Origin: Nitrospira sp. UBA2082
Lineage (GTDB): Bacteria; Nitrospirota; Nitrospiria; Nitrospirales; Nitrospiraceae
Reading direction: 5' to 3'
DNA length: 64,000 bases
Assembly (NCBI GenBank): GCA_002331335.1
Contig: DCZO01000015.1
Coordinates: forward strand, 36,004 to 100,003
Below the pieces are notes generated by a model. The model was given only the letters and a program-made list of their open reading frames with translations. It was not told the origin of the DNA and did not search any database. Positions 8,610 through 17,652 of the stretch are shown here, one piece after another. Position 1 is the first letter of the stretch; each line of letters begins with the position of its first letter. Made by a program: the position numbers and the translations under genes.

Positions 8610-9638
8610 ATGAACTCTAGGAACATGGGGATGGTGTTGTTCGCACTGGCATTGGCCAGCTTTGCTCCTTCAGCTGTTGCGTTTCCACAGCCCCCGTTGG
8701 ATCAATTCGAAAATGATAAGGACCTCGTGCTTCCTGAGCCGATGGATGGGCAAGCAGAACCGGAAGATCGGTTGGTCATCTTGCCGGAAATCAAGCGGGA
8801 AGGTGAGCGGTTCTTTTTGAGTTCGTTCAAACTGCCCGACAAGATCACGTTCGCCGGCCTGACGGTGCCCCTCGATAACTGGCAGGTCAGAGAACGTATC
8901 GAGTATGAGTTTTATCAATTCTTGGAAGATCAGGGCGAGAGTATCATCCTCGCCAAACGCACCGGTCGTTGTTTCCCACCGGCGGAAAAGCAGCTGGCCG
9001 AGGCGGGTCTGCCGGACGATCTGAAATACATGCTGCTGGTCGAAAGTAAATGCATCTCGGCGGCCTACTCCAAAGCCAAAGCTTCAGGCCCGTGGCAGTT
9101 CATCCCCTCCACCGGCCGACGCTACCGGCTCAAGAGCGATGCCGTCCGGGACGAACGTCGGAATCTCGAAATGTCCACCGAAGCGGCGGTCAAATACCTC
9201 AAGTACCTGAAAGACTTCCAGCAGAACGATTGGTTCTTGGCCATGGCATCCTATAATGCCGGTGAAGAGCGAGTCCGCAAGCTGCTCAAAGACCAGAAGA
9301 TCAGCGACTACTGGAAAATGCACGGCCCCCGCGAAACCATGCGCTATGTCCCGCGGATCATCGCAGCCAAAGAAATCTATTCCCAGCCGGAGAAATATCT
9401 GGGGCTGAGCAAGAAGGATCTCTACATCCCGCTCGAAACGGAAACCATCACGGTCACCGTGAAAGAATCACAACGGGCGTTGACCTCCATCGCTGAGGAG
9501 TTCGGCACCTACTTTCTTGAACTGAAGATGCTCAACCCCGAATTTAAAAAGGACGTGCTCCCCCAGGGGACCTACCAAATCCGAGTCCCTCGGCAAACCT
9601 GTCCGAGCCGCTGTTTCAAACAAGACAAGTTGCCGTAG
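8610..9638 (+). CDS. membrane-bound lytic murein transglycosylase, MltD-like
   Basis: A 342-residue secreted peptidoglycan-cleaving enzyme. It has a signal peptide (residues 1-24, ending AVAFP) and an unusual front region of about 110 residues. Next comes the goose-lysozyme-type SLT domain, with catalytic Glu145 in LLVESKC, GPWQFIPSTGRRY after it and ASYNAGEERV near residue 214. A LysM-like segment follows at the C-terminus (about 280-330). There is no lipobox, unlike E. coli MltD. AAGGAG stands before ATG 8610. Confidence 0.9.
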   Translation: MNSRNMGMVLFALALASFAPSAVAFPQPPLDQFENDKDLVLPEPMDGQAEPEDRLVILPEIKREGERFFLSSFKLPDKITFAGLTVPLDNWQVRERIEYEFYQFLEDQGESIILAKRTGRCFPPAEKQLAEAGLPDDLKYMLLVESKCISAAYSKAKASGPWQFIPSTGRRYRLKSDAVRDERRNLEMSTEAAVKYLKYLKDFQQNDWFLAMASYNAGEERVRKLLKDQKISDYWKMHGPRETMRYVPRIIAAKEIYSQPEKYLGLSKKDLYIPLETETITVTVKESQRALTSIAEEFGTYFLELKMLNPEFKKDVLPQGTYQIRVPRQTCPSRCFKQDKLP

Positions 9639-9650
9639 CTTTTCTCGTTC

Positions 9651-10988
9651 ATGCCGCTTCTCGTCCCCGCATCTCCTGCCCAACCGCTGATTCGGAAGTT
9701 GATTGCCGCGGGGTTGGAGGTAGCCGACCCCTACCACAGGCTGCTGAAAGCCGTGTCGTGTAAAGGTCGTCTATTGCGGATAGGCCGGCGAACCTATGAC
9801 CTGAGGCGCTTCGACCGGATCGTCGCCGTTGGCGCCGGCAAGGCGTCTGCCCGGATGGCTCGAGCGATCGAACACATCCTAGGGACCACGTTGGAGCAGG
9901 GGCTCGTCGTGGTCAAGCACGGTTCCCGTGTCTCCACCGAGCGCATCACGGTCGTCGAAGCCGGCCACCCGATTCCAGACCGTGCGGGACGGCAAGCAGC
10001 AGAACGTATCAGGACCCTGGTTCAAGATTTCACGCCTCGCGATTTGCTCATCGTCCTGTTGTCTGGAGGGGCATCAAGTCTCTTGCCCGCTCCGGTACCT
10101 GGCGTTACCCTGGCCGCCAAGCAACGGACCACGCGTTTGCTCTTGAGAAGCGGCGCAACGATCGACGAGATGAATGTCGTCCGCAAACATCTGTCCCGGC
10201 TGAAAGGCGGAGGACTCGCTCGTTCCACACGTGCCACGATTGCGACGCTCATGCTTTCGGATGTCATCGGCGATGACATCGGCACGATCGGATCGGGGCC
10301 GACAGCTCCAGACCCCACCACCTTCGCCGATGCCATCACGGTGTTGCAACGATACAAGATTTGGCACAACGTGCCCGGCGCTGTGCGCCTTCATCTACTC
10401 CAAGGAAAGAGAGGGGCCATCCCGGAGACACTGAAGCCTGGCTCGCGGCGGTTACGCTCAGTTCATCATACGATCATCGGCACCAACAGCACGATGCTCG
10501 ACGCTGTCGCCCATGCCGCAGAACGGGCGGGGCTCCACACCCACCGCCTTTCAGCCGCCATTGCGGGAGAAGCCAGGACTGAGGCGAAGCGGTTCGTCGA
10601 ACGAGCGTTACACCTCGTAAGACAAGCCGGCACGCTGAGGCGTCCCTCCTGTATCGTCGCCGGAGGCGAACCAACCGTGACGGTCACAGGACGCGGTAAA
10701 GGAGGGCGCGCGCAGGAATTTGCAGCAGCCGCAGCCCTCCACCTTGCCGGCATCGCTCATGTCTGGCTGGTGGCGATGGGAACCGATGGAACCGACGGAC
10801 CGACCGATGTCGCCGGCGCGGTGGTCAGCGGGATGACCGCCGCACAGGCTGGGAAGATCGGTGTCAGTCTCCGCTCAGCACTGAAGCGGCATGACACCTA
10901 CCCGGTGTTAAAGACTCTGAGATGCCATATCCGCACCGGCCCGACCGGAACCAACGTCAATGACCTTTACCTCCTCCTTCTGCTGTAG
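9651..10988 (+). CDS. glycerate 2-kinase, MOFRL family
   Basis: A 445-residue kinase of the GckA/TtuD family, which phosphorylates D-glycerate to 2-phosphoglycerate. The N-terminal DUF4147 part contains VAVGAGKASARMA and VLLSGGASSLLPAP. The C-terminal MOFRL part contains GGEPTVTVTGRGKGGRAQEF and GTDGTDGPTDVAGA, both typical. It lies 12 bases after the transglycosylase gene without a clear ribosome site, and 15 bases before the dikinase-like gene. In an autotroph it could return photorespiratory or phosphoglycolate-derived glycerate to central metabolism. Confidence 0.95.
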   Translation: MPLLVPASPAQPLIRKLIAAGLEVADPYHRLLKAVSCKGRLLRIGRRTYDLRRFDRIVAVGAGKASARMARAIEHILGTTLEQGLVVVKHGSRVSTERITVVEAGHPIPDRAGRQAAERIRTLVQDFTPRDLLIVLLSGGASSLLPAPVPGVTLAAKQRTTRLLLRSGATIDEMNVVRKHLSRLKGGGLARSTRATIATLMLSDVIGDDIGTIGSGPTAPDPTTFADAITVLQRYKIWHNVPGAVRLHLLQGKRGAIPETLKPGSRRLRSVHHTIIGTNSTMLDAVAHAAERAGLHTHRLSAAIAGEARTEAKRFVERALHLVRQAGTLRRPSCIVAGGEPTVTVTGRGKGGRAQEFAAAAALHLAGIAHVWLVAMGTDGTDGPTDVAGAVVSGMTAAQAGKIGVSLRSALKRHDTYPVLKTLRCHIRTGPTGTNVNDLYLLLLL

Positions 10989-11003
10989 GTACTATCCGTA
11001 CTG

Positions 11004-13628
11004 ATGGCGCATCCCTTCGTTCTTCCCTTAGTACAGTGCACCAACCTCGAACTCGTCGGAGGCAAAGCCCTTGGTTTGTCGCGACTCATGGCGGCCGGGT
11101 TTCCCGTGCCTCCCGGCATCTGTGTAACGACTGAATCCTACCGGCAGAGTCTGGAAACGTCAGGGTTCGCCCAAACGGCAGAATGGGAGAAGATCCGTGC
11201 CCTGTCGGGAGCAGAACGGGAGTCGGCCTTGTCGGCTTGCCAGGGACGAATCAGGCAGGCAGACACCTCCTCACTGACCGCCGAATGGAAGGCGGCACTT
11301 CAGAAATTGGATGTTCCCATTCCTGCCCGCTGGGCCGTCCGGTCCTCGGCCACGAACGAAGATGCAGGCCGGACCAGCTTTGCCGGACTCTATCGCACCC
11401 ATCTTGGAGTCGCCGTTGACCAAATCGACGACGCAATCAAGGACCTCTGGTCCTCGCTCTGGCAGCAACGGGTCATGCAGTATTCGGTCGAACGGGGAGG
11501 CGATCATGCGGTCCCCTCGATGGCCGTGGTGATTCAGTGCATGGTCAATGCGTTGGCCTCCGGAGTCGCCTATTCGATCCATCCGGTGACCGGCCGCTCG
11601 TTCTATGTTGCTGTGAATGCCTTGCCCGGTTTAGCCGCCCCGCTGGTCGACGGACACGTGACACCTGACTCCTATGTCGTGCAGACAGGCACCGATCAGC
11701 GCCCGGTCTGGATCCGACGGCGAACCTTGGCAAATAAAGCGCAGCGATTGATCGTCACAAACGATGGGCTGCGCCACGACGCAATGCCCGAATCAACGCA
11801 ATCGAAGTCGTCGCTTTCTGACGAGCAGCTGTTCGAGTTGGGGGCTATGGCAAAGAAGATCGAACAGGCTTTAGGGCACCCTGTTGATCTGGAGTGGGCA
11901 ATCGACGCACATCGGCTCTGGGCGTTGCAGGCCAGGCCCATCACCGGGGTTCGCCCCTCCTCCGAACTGACGAACGACGATTGCGAGTGGTCGCGCGCGA
12001 ACTTCAAAGAAACGATGCCGGAGTTGCCGAGTCCTGTGGGGAATTCTTTCCTAGAACTGTTCATGGACCAGCACATCATCGAACCCTACCGACGACTCGG
12101 CTGTCATATTCCCAGCGGGCTGACCTCGACACGCATCTTCCACGGACGTCCCTACCTGAACGTCACCCTGTTCCATCTCCTCGTTGCACAACTACGTGGT
12201 GACCCATCCCAATTACCGGAGCAGATGGGCGGAGAACCACTCGCGGTGGCTCCGGCGGTGCGTCCCCTCGGCTGGCTTGCCTTCATCCAGGCAGGGATCG
12301 TGATGCTGAAGGAAATGCGGCGTGCCACCGCCCATGGGCCGGCGTGGTTCGCCGAGATGAAAACCATGGCCAAGCAATACGGCCCCCAACAGGTCGGCGC
12401 TCTATCGTTTGACGAGACAGTCCGACGGCTGGATGATCTGAGCGCACGGTTCCAGACCCGCGAGTTAACGTTTGGCATCGCAGGCGGAGTGGCCCAATGC
12501 CTGCAAGCGCTGAGCCTCTTTCTGCCACGCTGGCTGGGGTCAGACTGGAGAGTCCTCTCAAACGCCGCCCTGCAAGGCCAAGGTACGGTCATCAGTGCGC
12601 AACAGATCCTGCGGCTCGCGGAAATCGTGGACATCGCGCGGCGCGAGCCGACGGCAGAGGCGTTCTTCAACGCGGAGCCCTGGAACCCCTCAGATTTCCG
12701 CACGGCGCTCAAAGACACGGCGTGCTTGCGCGCCTTTGACGCCTACATAGAAGACTACGGCCACCGCGGCATTGGCGAATCGGATGTGATGTCCCCGCGT
12801 CTGGCCGACAATCCGCAAGCGATTTTATCCGTGCTGCGGCTCCAAATTGGGGCTGCACCCTTCGGTCGAGAGGAGATTCTATCGCGCCAGGAGCGCACAC
12901 GCGCGGAGGCGCTGACGGAAATCAAACGACGCCTGGGCTGGCGGCTGGACCGGTGGTTTACGTACCGCTGGTGGTATCGACGGCTATGCCGGTTTTTCGC
13001 GCTGCGGGAAGCCAACCGGCATCATCTGATGTATTTTTCAACGGCAACGCGTACCCTGCTGCTGCACCTCGGCGATCTGCTGGTCGCGCAAGGCGCGTGT
13101 GACGCGCGTGACGACATTTTCTTCCTCACAGTACAAGATCGATCCGATCTGTTATCAAGAAAGAGCCGAGACTGGCGGGGCTTGATTCGTGAACGCCGAG
13201 CCGAGCGAGACCGAAATGCCGCCATCGAAGTGCCCGACACAATCCGCGATTGGGAAAGCACCACGGCAAGCAGCAGATCATCCCATCGGTCCGATGGACC
13301 CGAATCCTTGTTCGGCCTGCCCATCAGTGCAGGATCCGTGGCCGGGCCGGTGCGATTGCTCCGCTCCTTGACCGATTGGAGCAGGGTGAAACCGGGAGAC
13401 ATCATCGTGGCTCCCGTCATCGATCCCGGTATGGCCCCGCTGTTCGGCATCGCTGGCGGGTTGATTGTGGAAATGGGCGGCACGCTGTCTCATGGCGCGA
13501 TCATCGCCCGCGAATACGGCCTTCCGACTGTAGCCAATGTCGAAGCCGTCATGACTCGCTTGAAGGAGGGACAGCAGGTGCGTCTGGATGCGGCTGCAGG
13601 GACCATCCATGTAGAATCTGGCCTGTGA
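11004..13628 (+). CDS. PEP-synthase/rifampicin-phosphotransferase-like enzyme
   Basis: An 874-residue enzyme with the three-part order of rifampicin phosphotransferases. The N-terminal PPDK-type ATP-grasp domain (about 1-312) has GGKALGLSRL, WAVRSSATNEDAG and LQARPI. A long variable middle domain follows (about 330-750). The C-terminal swivelling phospho-histidine domain has GGTLSHGAIIAREYGLPTV with His830. The PEP-binding TIM barrel of true PEP synthase or PPDK is absent. The enzyme would use the beta-phosphate of ATP on an unknown acceptor held by the middle domain. Being directly behind a glycerate kinase hints at a metabolic acceptor, but that is inference. Confidence 0.85.
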   Translation: MAHPFVLPLVQCTNLELVGGKALGLSRLMAAGFPVPPGICVTTESYRQSLETSGFAQTAEWEKIRALSGAERESALSACQGRIRQADTSSLTAEWKAALQKLDVPIPARWAVRSSATNEDAGRTSFAGLYRTHLGVAVDQIDDAIKDLWSSLWQQRVMQYSVERGGDHAVPSMAVVIQCMVNALASGVAYSIHPVTGRSFYVAVNALPGLAAPLVDGHVTPDSYVVQTGTDQRPVWIRRRTLANKAQRLIVTNDGLRHDAMPESTQSKSSLSDEQLFELGAMAKKIEQALGHPVDLEWAIDAHRLWALQARPITGVRPSSELTNDDCEWSRANFKETMPELPSPVGNSFLELFMDQHIIEPYRRLGCHIPSGLTSTRIFHGRPYLNVTLFHLLVAQLRGDPSQLPEQMGGEPLAVAPAVRPLGWLAFIQAGIVMLKEMRRATAHGPAWFAEMKTMAKQYGPQQVGALSFDETVRRLDDLSARFQTRELTFGIAGGVAQCLQALSLFLPRWLGSDWRVLSNAALQGQGTVISAQQILRLAEIVDIARREPTAEAFFNAEPWNPSDFRTALKDTACLRAFDAYIEDYGHRGIGESDVMSPRLADNPQAILSVLRLQIGAAPFGREEILSRQERTRAEALTEIKRRLGWRLDRWFTYRWWYRRLCRFFALREANRHHLMYFSTATRTLLLHLGDLLVAQGACDARDDIFFLTVQDRSDLLSRKSRDWRGLIRERRAERDRNAAIEVPDTIRDWESTTASSRSSHRSDGPESLFGLPISAGSVAGPVRLLRSLTDWSRVKPGDIIVAPVIDPGMAPLFGIAGGLIVEMGGTLSHGAIIAREYGLPTVANVEAVMTRLKEGQQVRLDAAAGTIHVESGL

Positions 13629-13792
13629 GAATCATTCCTTTGCAGCAGATTCGATAACCGACTGATTCGGGTTGTACGCTCCTTGACCTTTTACAATTAT
13701 TTACGTAGGCTCCGCGCACGATTGGACAAATCTGTTCACGGCTCACGACTACGGACTGAGCCGCCCGGATGTGCGGGTGGAACACCGAGCCC

Positions 13793-15154
13793 ATGAGTGA
13801 CTTCATTCTCCTTGCCATCGGCCTCTTAGCCGGGCTTCTGCTCGGCGGCCTGTTCGCCGGGCTGTGGGTCGGAGGGCGCCTGCGCGCGCAATCACAGCGG
13901 GCCGAAGCCACCACCGATGAGTTGAGAAAGCAGCTGGATCTCGATCGGCAGGACAGAATGGTTCTCGGCAGAGAACTGGCCGAGGCACAGCAAGCACGAG
14001 CCGCCGCCGAAGCCAGAATCGAGAGCGTTACGAAACAACTCGCCGATGAAAGAACATTGCTCGATCAAGCCCGCCAGGAACTCCTGCATTCCTTCCAGGG
14101 CCTGTCCGGCGAGGCGTTGAGACAGAACACCGAGGCATTCCTGAAACTGGCTTCGGTGTCGTTCGAGGCGCTGCACGCCAAAGCGGACGGCGCGTTGCAA
14201 CAACGACAGGAAGCGATCGACGGCCTGGTGCGCCCTCTGCAAGAATCGCTGCAACGGTATGACGAACACATGCGGCTGTTGGAACAATCGCGCCAATCAG
14301 CCTACGGGGGGCTGGATCAGCACCTCAAATCGCTGGCGGAATCGCACCAACGGTTGCAGCAGGAGACGGGCAATCTCGTGAAGGCCCTGCGCGCACCGGC
14401 CGTGCGTGGGCAATGGGGCGAGATTACCCTGAAGCGTGTGGCCGAACTTGCGGGCATGGTCGAGCATTGTGATTTTGTCGAACAGCAATCCGTCACCGCC
14501 GAAGACGGCCGGTTTCGTCCCGATATGGTCGTACAACTGCCGGGTGGTCGGCGGATCATCGTCGATGCCAAGACTGTACTCTCGGCCTACCTCGACGCGC
14601 ATGACGCGCGCGACGAGACGCAGCGGGCGGAGGCCCTGCGCCGGCACGCCGAGCAGGTGCGGAAGCGGATGGATGACTTGTCCTTGAAGGCTTACTGGTC
14701 GCAATTTGACCGTGCGCCGGAATTCGTGGTGCTCTTTCTCCCCGGCGAGCAGTTCCTCGGAGCTGCCTTGGACCAAGACCCGCGCCTCATTGAAGAAGGC
14801 TTCGCGCGCGGCGTGGTGTTGGCCACCCCGGCGACCCTCGTGGCCCTGCTTCGAGCGGTGGCCTACGGCTGGCGGCAAGAGCGGATGACCGCTCATGCAG
14901 AGGAGGCCGGGCGGCTGGGTAAAGACCTCTATGAACGAATGGCCGTGTTGGCCGACCATGTCAACGAGGTCGGCCACGCCTTGAGCAAGAGCGTGTCGGC
15001 CTACAATCGGGCAGTGGGATCGCTGGAAACCCGTATCCTGCCGGCTGCCCGCCGATTTAAGGAATTGGGAGTCTCGTCGGACAAAGAGATTCCCCTCCTC
15101 GAACCGGCGGAACTCGTTCCGCGAAAAGCGCTGCCGCTTGACGCTGAGCACTGA
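13793..15154 (+). CDS. rmuC: DNA recombination protein RmuC
   Basis: A 453-residue protein with an N-terminal membrane anchor (residues 3-27), a long coiled coil (about 30-190) and the RmuC nuclease-like core. In the core, RFRPDMVVQLPGG and IIVDAKTVLSAY carry the PD-(D/E)xK acidic and lysine residues. RmuC limits inversions at short repeats; the mechanism is not settled. Start 13793 places the membrane segment at the N-terminus. The next gene follows after 10 bases with its own AAGGAGA. Confidence 0.95.
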   Translation: MSDFILLAIGLLAGLLLGGLFAGLWVGGRLRAQSQRAEATTDELRKQLDLDRQDRMVLGRELAEAQQARAAAEARIESVTKQLADERTLLDQARQELLHSFQGLSGEALRQNTEAFLKLASVSFEALHAKADGALQQRQEAIDGLVRPLQESLQRYDEHMRLLEQSRQSAYGGLDQHLKSLAESHQRLQQETGNLVKALRAPAVRGQWGEITLKRVAELAGMVEHCDFVEQQSVTAEDGRFRPDMVVQLPGGRRIIVDAKTVLSAYLDAHDARDETQRAEALRRHAEQVRKRMDDLSLKAYWSQFDRAPEFVVLFLPGEQFLGAALDQDPRLIEEGFARGVVLATPATLVALLRAVAYGWRQERMTAHAEEAGRLGKDLYERMAVLADHVNEVGHALSKSVSAYNRAVGSLETRILPAARRFKELGVSSDKEIPLLEPAELVPRKALPLDAEH

Positions 15155-15164
15155 AGGAGACGGC

Positions 15165-15602
15165 ATGACCGATGAGCAGAAGATGGTCGAGGAATTTCAT
15201 CGGAAGTTTGAGATTGTGATCCAGCCGACACCCGCTGATCCAGCCGACGACACAAAACAGCTTCGCATCCGTCTCATTCAAGAAGAGTTCGACGAACTGA
15301 AGGAATCGATGGCCAACGGGAATCTGGCCGCGGTGGCCAAGGAAATGGCTGATTTGCTGTACGTGGTCTACGGTACTGCGGTCTCCTATGGAATCGATAT
15401 GAAACCGGTCTTCCAGGAAGTCCACCGGTCGAATCTTAGCAAGGTGGGCGGCTACAAACGGGCCGATGGGAAGTGGGTGAAGCCTCCGGCCTATTCACCG
15501 GCCAACCTCGAACCGATTCTCAACGCACAACGGGAATCATCACCAACGGCAGAAACGGGCTCCACCCCGTGCACCTCACCGATGTCGCCTCCGAACTCAT
15601 GA
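15165..15602 (+). CDS. MazG-like nucleotide pyrophosphohydrolase
   Basis: A 145-residue protein with an all-alpha MazG/phosphoribosyl-ATP pyrophosphohydrolase fold. The metal-binding EExxE lies in IQEEFDELKE near residue 44, and ExxD lies in KEMADLLYVVYG near residue 67. Such enzymes hydrolyse nucleoside triphosphates, including abnormal ones. A conserved-looking VHRSNLSKVGGYKRADGKWVK block follows, as in phage-type MazG proteins. The last 25 or so residues are Ser/Pro/Thr-rich and look unstructured. The stop overlaps the PilZ start as ATGA. Confidence 0.88.
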   Translation: MTDEQKMVEEFHRKFEIVIQPTPADPADDTKQLRIRLIQEEFDELKESMANGNLAAVAKEMADLLYVVYGTAVSYGIDMKPVFQEVHRSNLSKVGGYKRADGKWVKPPAYSPANLEPILNAQRESSPTAETGSTPCTSPMSPPNS

Positions 15603-16111
15603 AAACTCTCTACTGCCCAAGTTGTGGAACACCGTTTGTTCGTGCCACCTACAATGAAGGAACGGTTGAGAAGATGCTCAGCCGTTTCAACGTGCATCCC
15701 TTTCGTTGTCAACTGTGCTCAAGACGGTTCCATACCTTTTGGACCAAGGTACCGGATGCCACGCACTCAGTCGATCGCCGGCAATACAAGCGCTTGCCGG
15801 TCTCGCTTCACGCCGAAGCGTTTCCCGACGCCACGCACCGGATTCGGGGTCGCATCACGGATATTTCCGTGGACGGCTGTACCGTGGAAACCTCAGAACT
15901 GCTGCCGCTTGGGACCTTCATGGGAATCATGATTAAGCCTGCGTCTGACAATGCAGCCATCACAGTCGAGACCGCGGCGGTGTGCTCCGTACGGAAAGAG
16001 TCGATGGGAGTCCATTTTCTAGAATTGCCCTCGGGCGATAAGTACCGTCTCAGCCAAGTCATCCTCAGCTTGCTCGTCGGCCAGAGCGTCCACCCCAACC
16101 TCTTTTCCTAA
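15599..16111 (+). CDS. PilZ-domain protein with N-terminal zinc ribbon
   Basis: A 170-residue protein combining an N-terminal ribbon (CPSCG at 6-10 and CQLCSRRF near 37) with a PilZ domain. The c-di-GMP-binding residues are visible as RRQYKRLPV near residue 60 and DISVDGC near residue 90. It is likely a small c-di-GMP receptor acting by protein contact. ATG 15599 overlaps the upstream stop, so synthesis is coupled to the MazG-like protein. A GGDEF enzyme that could make the ligand is encoded at 61.5 kb. Confidence 0.88.
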   Translation: MKTLYCPSCGTPFVRATYNEGTVEKMLSRFNVHPFRCQLCSRRFHTFWTKVPDATHSVDRRQYKRLPVSLHAEAFPDATHRIRGRITDISVDGCTVETSELLPLGTFMGIMIKPASDNAAITVETAAVCSVRKESMGVHFLELPSGDKYRLSQVILSLLVGQSVHPNLFS

Positions 16112-16143
16112 ACGTCGATCCCTCAGCTGGTCAGAAGGGGCAA

Positions 16144-17004
16144 CTAGCGGCGCCCGACCGGCATTGTGACCATGAGATTGTCGATGAGCCTGATAACGCC
16201 GAGGCGGACGGCGCCGAGCAGGACAGCCTTGAAAGTCACAATCGAGAGCGGCTCCAATGTCAGGGGATCGCACACCGAAAGATAATCGACCGTCAACGCC
16301 GGTTCTTGCCTGACCACCGCGGCCATCACCGACTGAACCGCCGACGCATCGGTCGTCCCGTTGCGAATCGCCTCGGCTCCGGCCTGAAGGCTCTTATAGA
16401 GCGTGGGCGCGAGGATCCGCTCATCCGATGAGAGATACACGTTGCGCGAACTCATCGCCAAGCCGTCCTGCTCACGCACGATAGGGCGGACCACGATCTC
16501 CACACCCAGGCTCAGGTCCTTAGCGAGCTGCCGCACCAGCGCCGCCTGTTGATAGTCCTTCTGCCCGAACAGGGCAAGATGGGGCCGGACAAGTCCAAAC
16601 AGTTTCGTCACCACGGTTGCGACGCCGGCGAAATGGTGCGGACGCGCTTCTCCCTCCCATCGTGTGGCGATCGCCGGAACCGTCACAACGGTTTGAAACC
16701 CCGCCGGGTACATAGCCGACGCGGAGGGCTCGAAACAGACGTCTACGCCTTCCTGTCGGCATAACTCACGATCCTTCCCGATCGAGCGTGGGTACTTGGC
16801 CAGGTCTTCCGCCGGCCCGAACTGGGTTGGATTGACGAAGATGCTGACAACCAGCGCATCGCACCGTAGACGCGCGGCCCGAATAAGCGCCCGGTGACCA
16901 TCGTGGAGGGCACCCATTGTCGGAACAAACCCGACCGTGACCCTCTCCCGGCGAAGCCGCTCGCTCCAGGCCGTCATGGCACCGAGACTGCGGATGATCT
17001 TCAT
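16144..17004 (-). CDS. panC: pantothenate synthetase
   Basis: PanC joins pantoate and beta-alanine using ATP to make pantothenate, the precursor of coenzyme A. The 286-residue protein shows the nucleotidyltransferase motif FVPTMGALHDGHRALI with its HxGH near residue 34. It also has SIFVNPTQFGPAEDLAKYPR, GQKDYQQAALVRQL and the SSRNVYLS loop. ATG 17004 overlaps the folK stop (ATGA), so the two are coupled. Confidence 0.97.
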   Translation of the reverse strand: MKIIRSLGAMTAWSERLRRERVTVGFVPTMGALHDGHRALIRAARLRCDALVVSIFVNPTQFGPAEDLAKYPRSIGKDRELCRQEGVDVCFEPSASAMYPAGFQTVVTVPAIATRWEGEARPHHFAGVATVVTKLFGLVRPHLALFGQKDYQQAALVRQLAKDLSLGVEIVVRPIVREQDGLAMSSRNVYLSSDERILAPTLYKSLQAGAEAIRNGTTDASAVQSVMAAVVRQEPALTVDYLSVCDPLTLEPLSIVTFKAVLLGAVRLGVIRLIDNLMVTMPVGRR

Positions 17005-17555
17005 GGGTTCTGACCCGGGCTGCACGTCGGGCGCGAGCCATAGCGGGTCGAGGGCTGAGGAAAAAGCAACCGGACCTCGGAGGTGTCCGTGTTCTCCGCC
17101 AGCAGCTGGCTAATGGTTCGCTGGAGCGTCGGATGGACGAGCAGCGGATCGAGCTCATTCATCGGGATGAGCACGAAGCGGCGCTGGTGCAACCGTGGAT
17201 GCGGCACCACTAAGTCCGGATCGTTGATCGTCTGACCGCCATAAAACAACAGGTCGAGATCGATCGTCCTGGGGCCGGACCGGTGGTCTTGATCGCGCCC
17301 CAGCGACCGTTCAATCTCCCGCAACACCATGAGTAGGCTCCTGGGCATGACATCGGTTTCGAGCTGCACGACGCCATTGAGGAACCAGCCGTCGCCCGGA
17401 TCAGTCCCGTCGTGAACCGGTTCCGTTTCGTAGAGTAGCGAGATACCGGTCACCCGTGAATGGGGCAGCAGGCTCAGCAATGTCACCGCCCGGTCGCAAA
17501 AATCGACCCGATCGCCGACGTTGGACCCAAATCCGATGTAGGCCGTTTCGCGCAT
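17001..17555 (-). CDS. folK: HPPK, 6-hydroxymethyldihydropterin pyrophosphokinase
   Basis: A 184-residue enzyme that transfers pyrophosphate from ATP to 6-hydroxymethyl-7,8-dihydropterin in folate synthesis. The start IGFGSNVGDR, the central FLNGVVQLET and the signature DHRSGPRTIDLDLLFYGG are diagnostic. The C-terminus extends about 20 residues beyond the usual end and looks disordered. It lies between dapL (97 bases upstream) and panC in one minus-strand operon. Confidence 0.96.
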   Translation of the reverse strand: MRETAYIGFGSNVGDRVDFCDRAVTLLSLLPHSRVTGISLLYETEPVHDGTDPGDGWFLNGVVQLETDVMPRSLLMVLREIERSLGRDQDHRSGPRTIDLDLLFYGGQTINDPDLVVPHPRLHQRRFVLIPMNELDPLLVHPTLQRTISQLLAENTDTSEVRLLFPQPSTRYGSRPTCSPGQNP

Positions 17556-17557
17556 GG

Positions 17558-17650
17558 GCGTATCTCGTGAAACGTTATTCGTGAATCGTCAAACGGGAAG
17601 TGCAGAGTGACCGCTTGCGAGCGACGCTTCACGCTTCACGAACGACCTCC
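17558..17650. repeat. intergenic hairpin-rich repeat, copy A
   Basis: This spacer between folK and dapL contains the 18-mer GCGTATCTCGTGAAACGT (17558-17575), which occurs identically at 24186-24203. It also shares the word CGCTTGCGAG with that site. TTCGTGAA and TTCACGAA words give several alternative hairpins. It may affect read-through from dapL to folK. Confidence 0.5.
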
Positions 17651-17652
17651 CT

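Noticed and set aside
14297..15166. 289-residue open frame antisense to rmuC
   Set aside because: Full overlap with a clear RmuC gene and low-complexity His/Gln/Gly content typical of antisense shadows.
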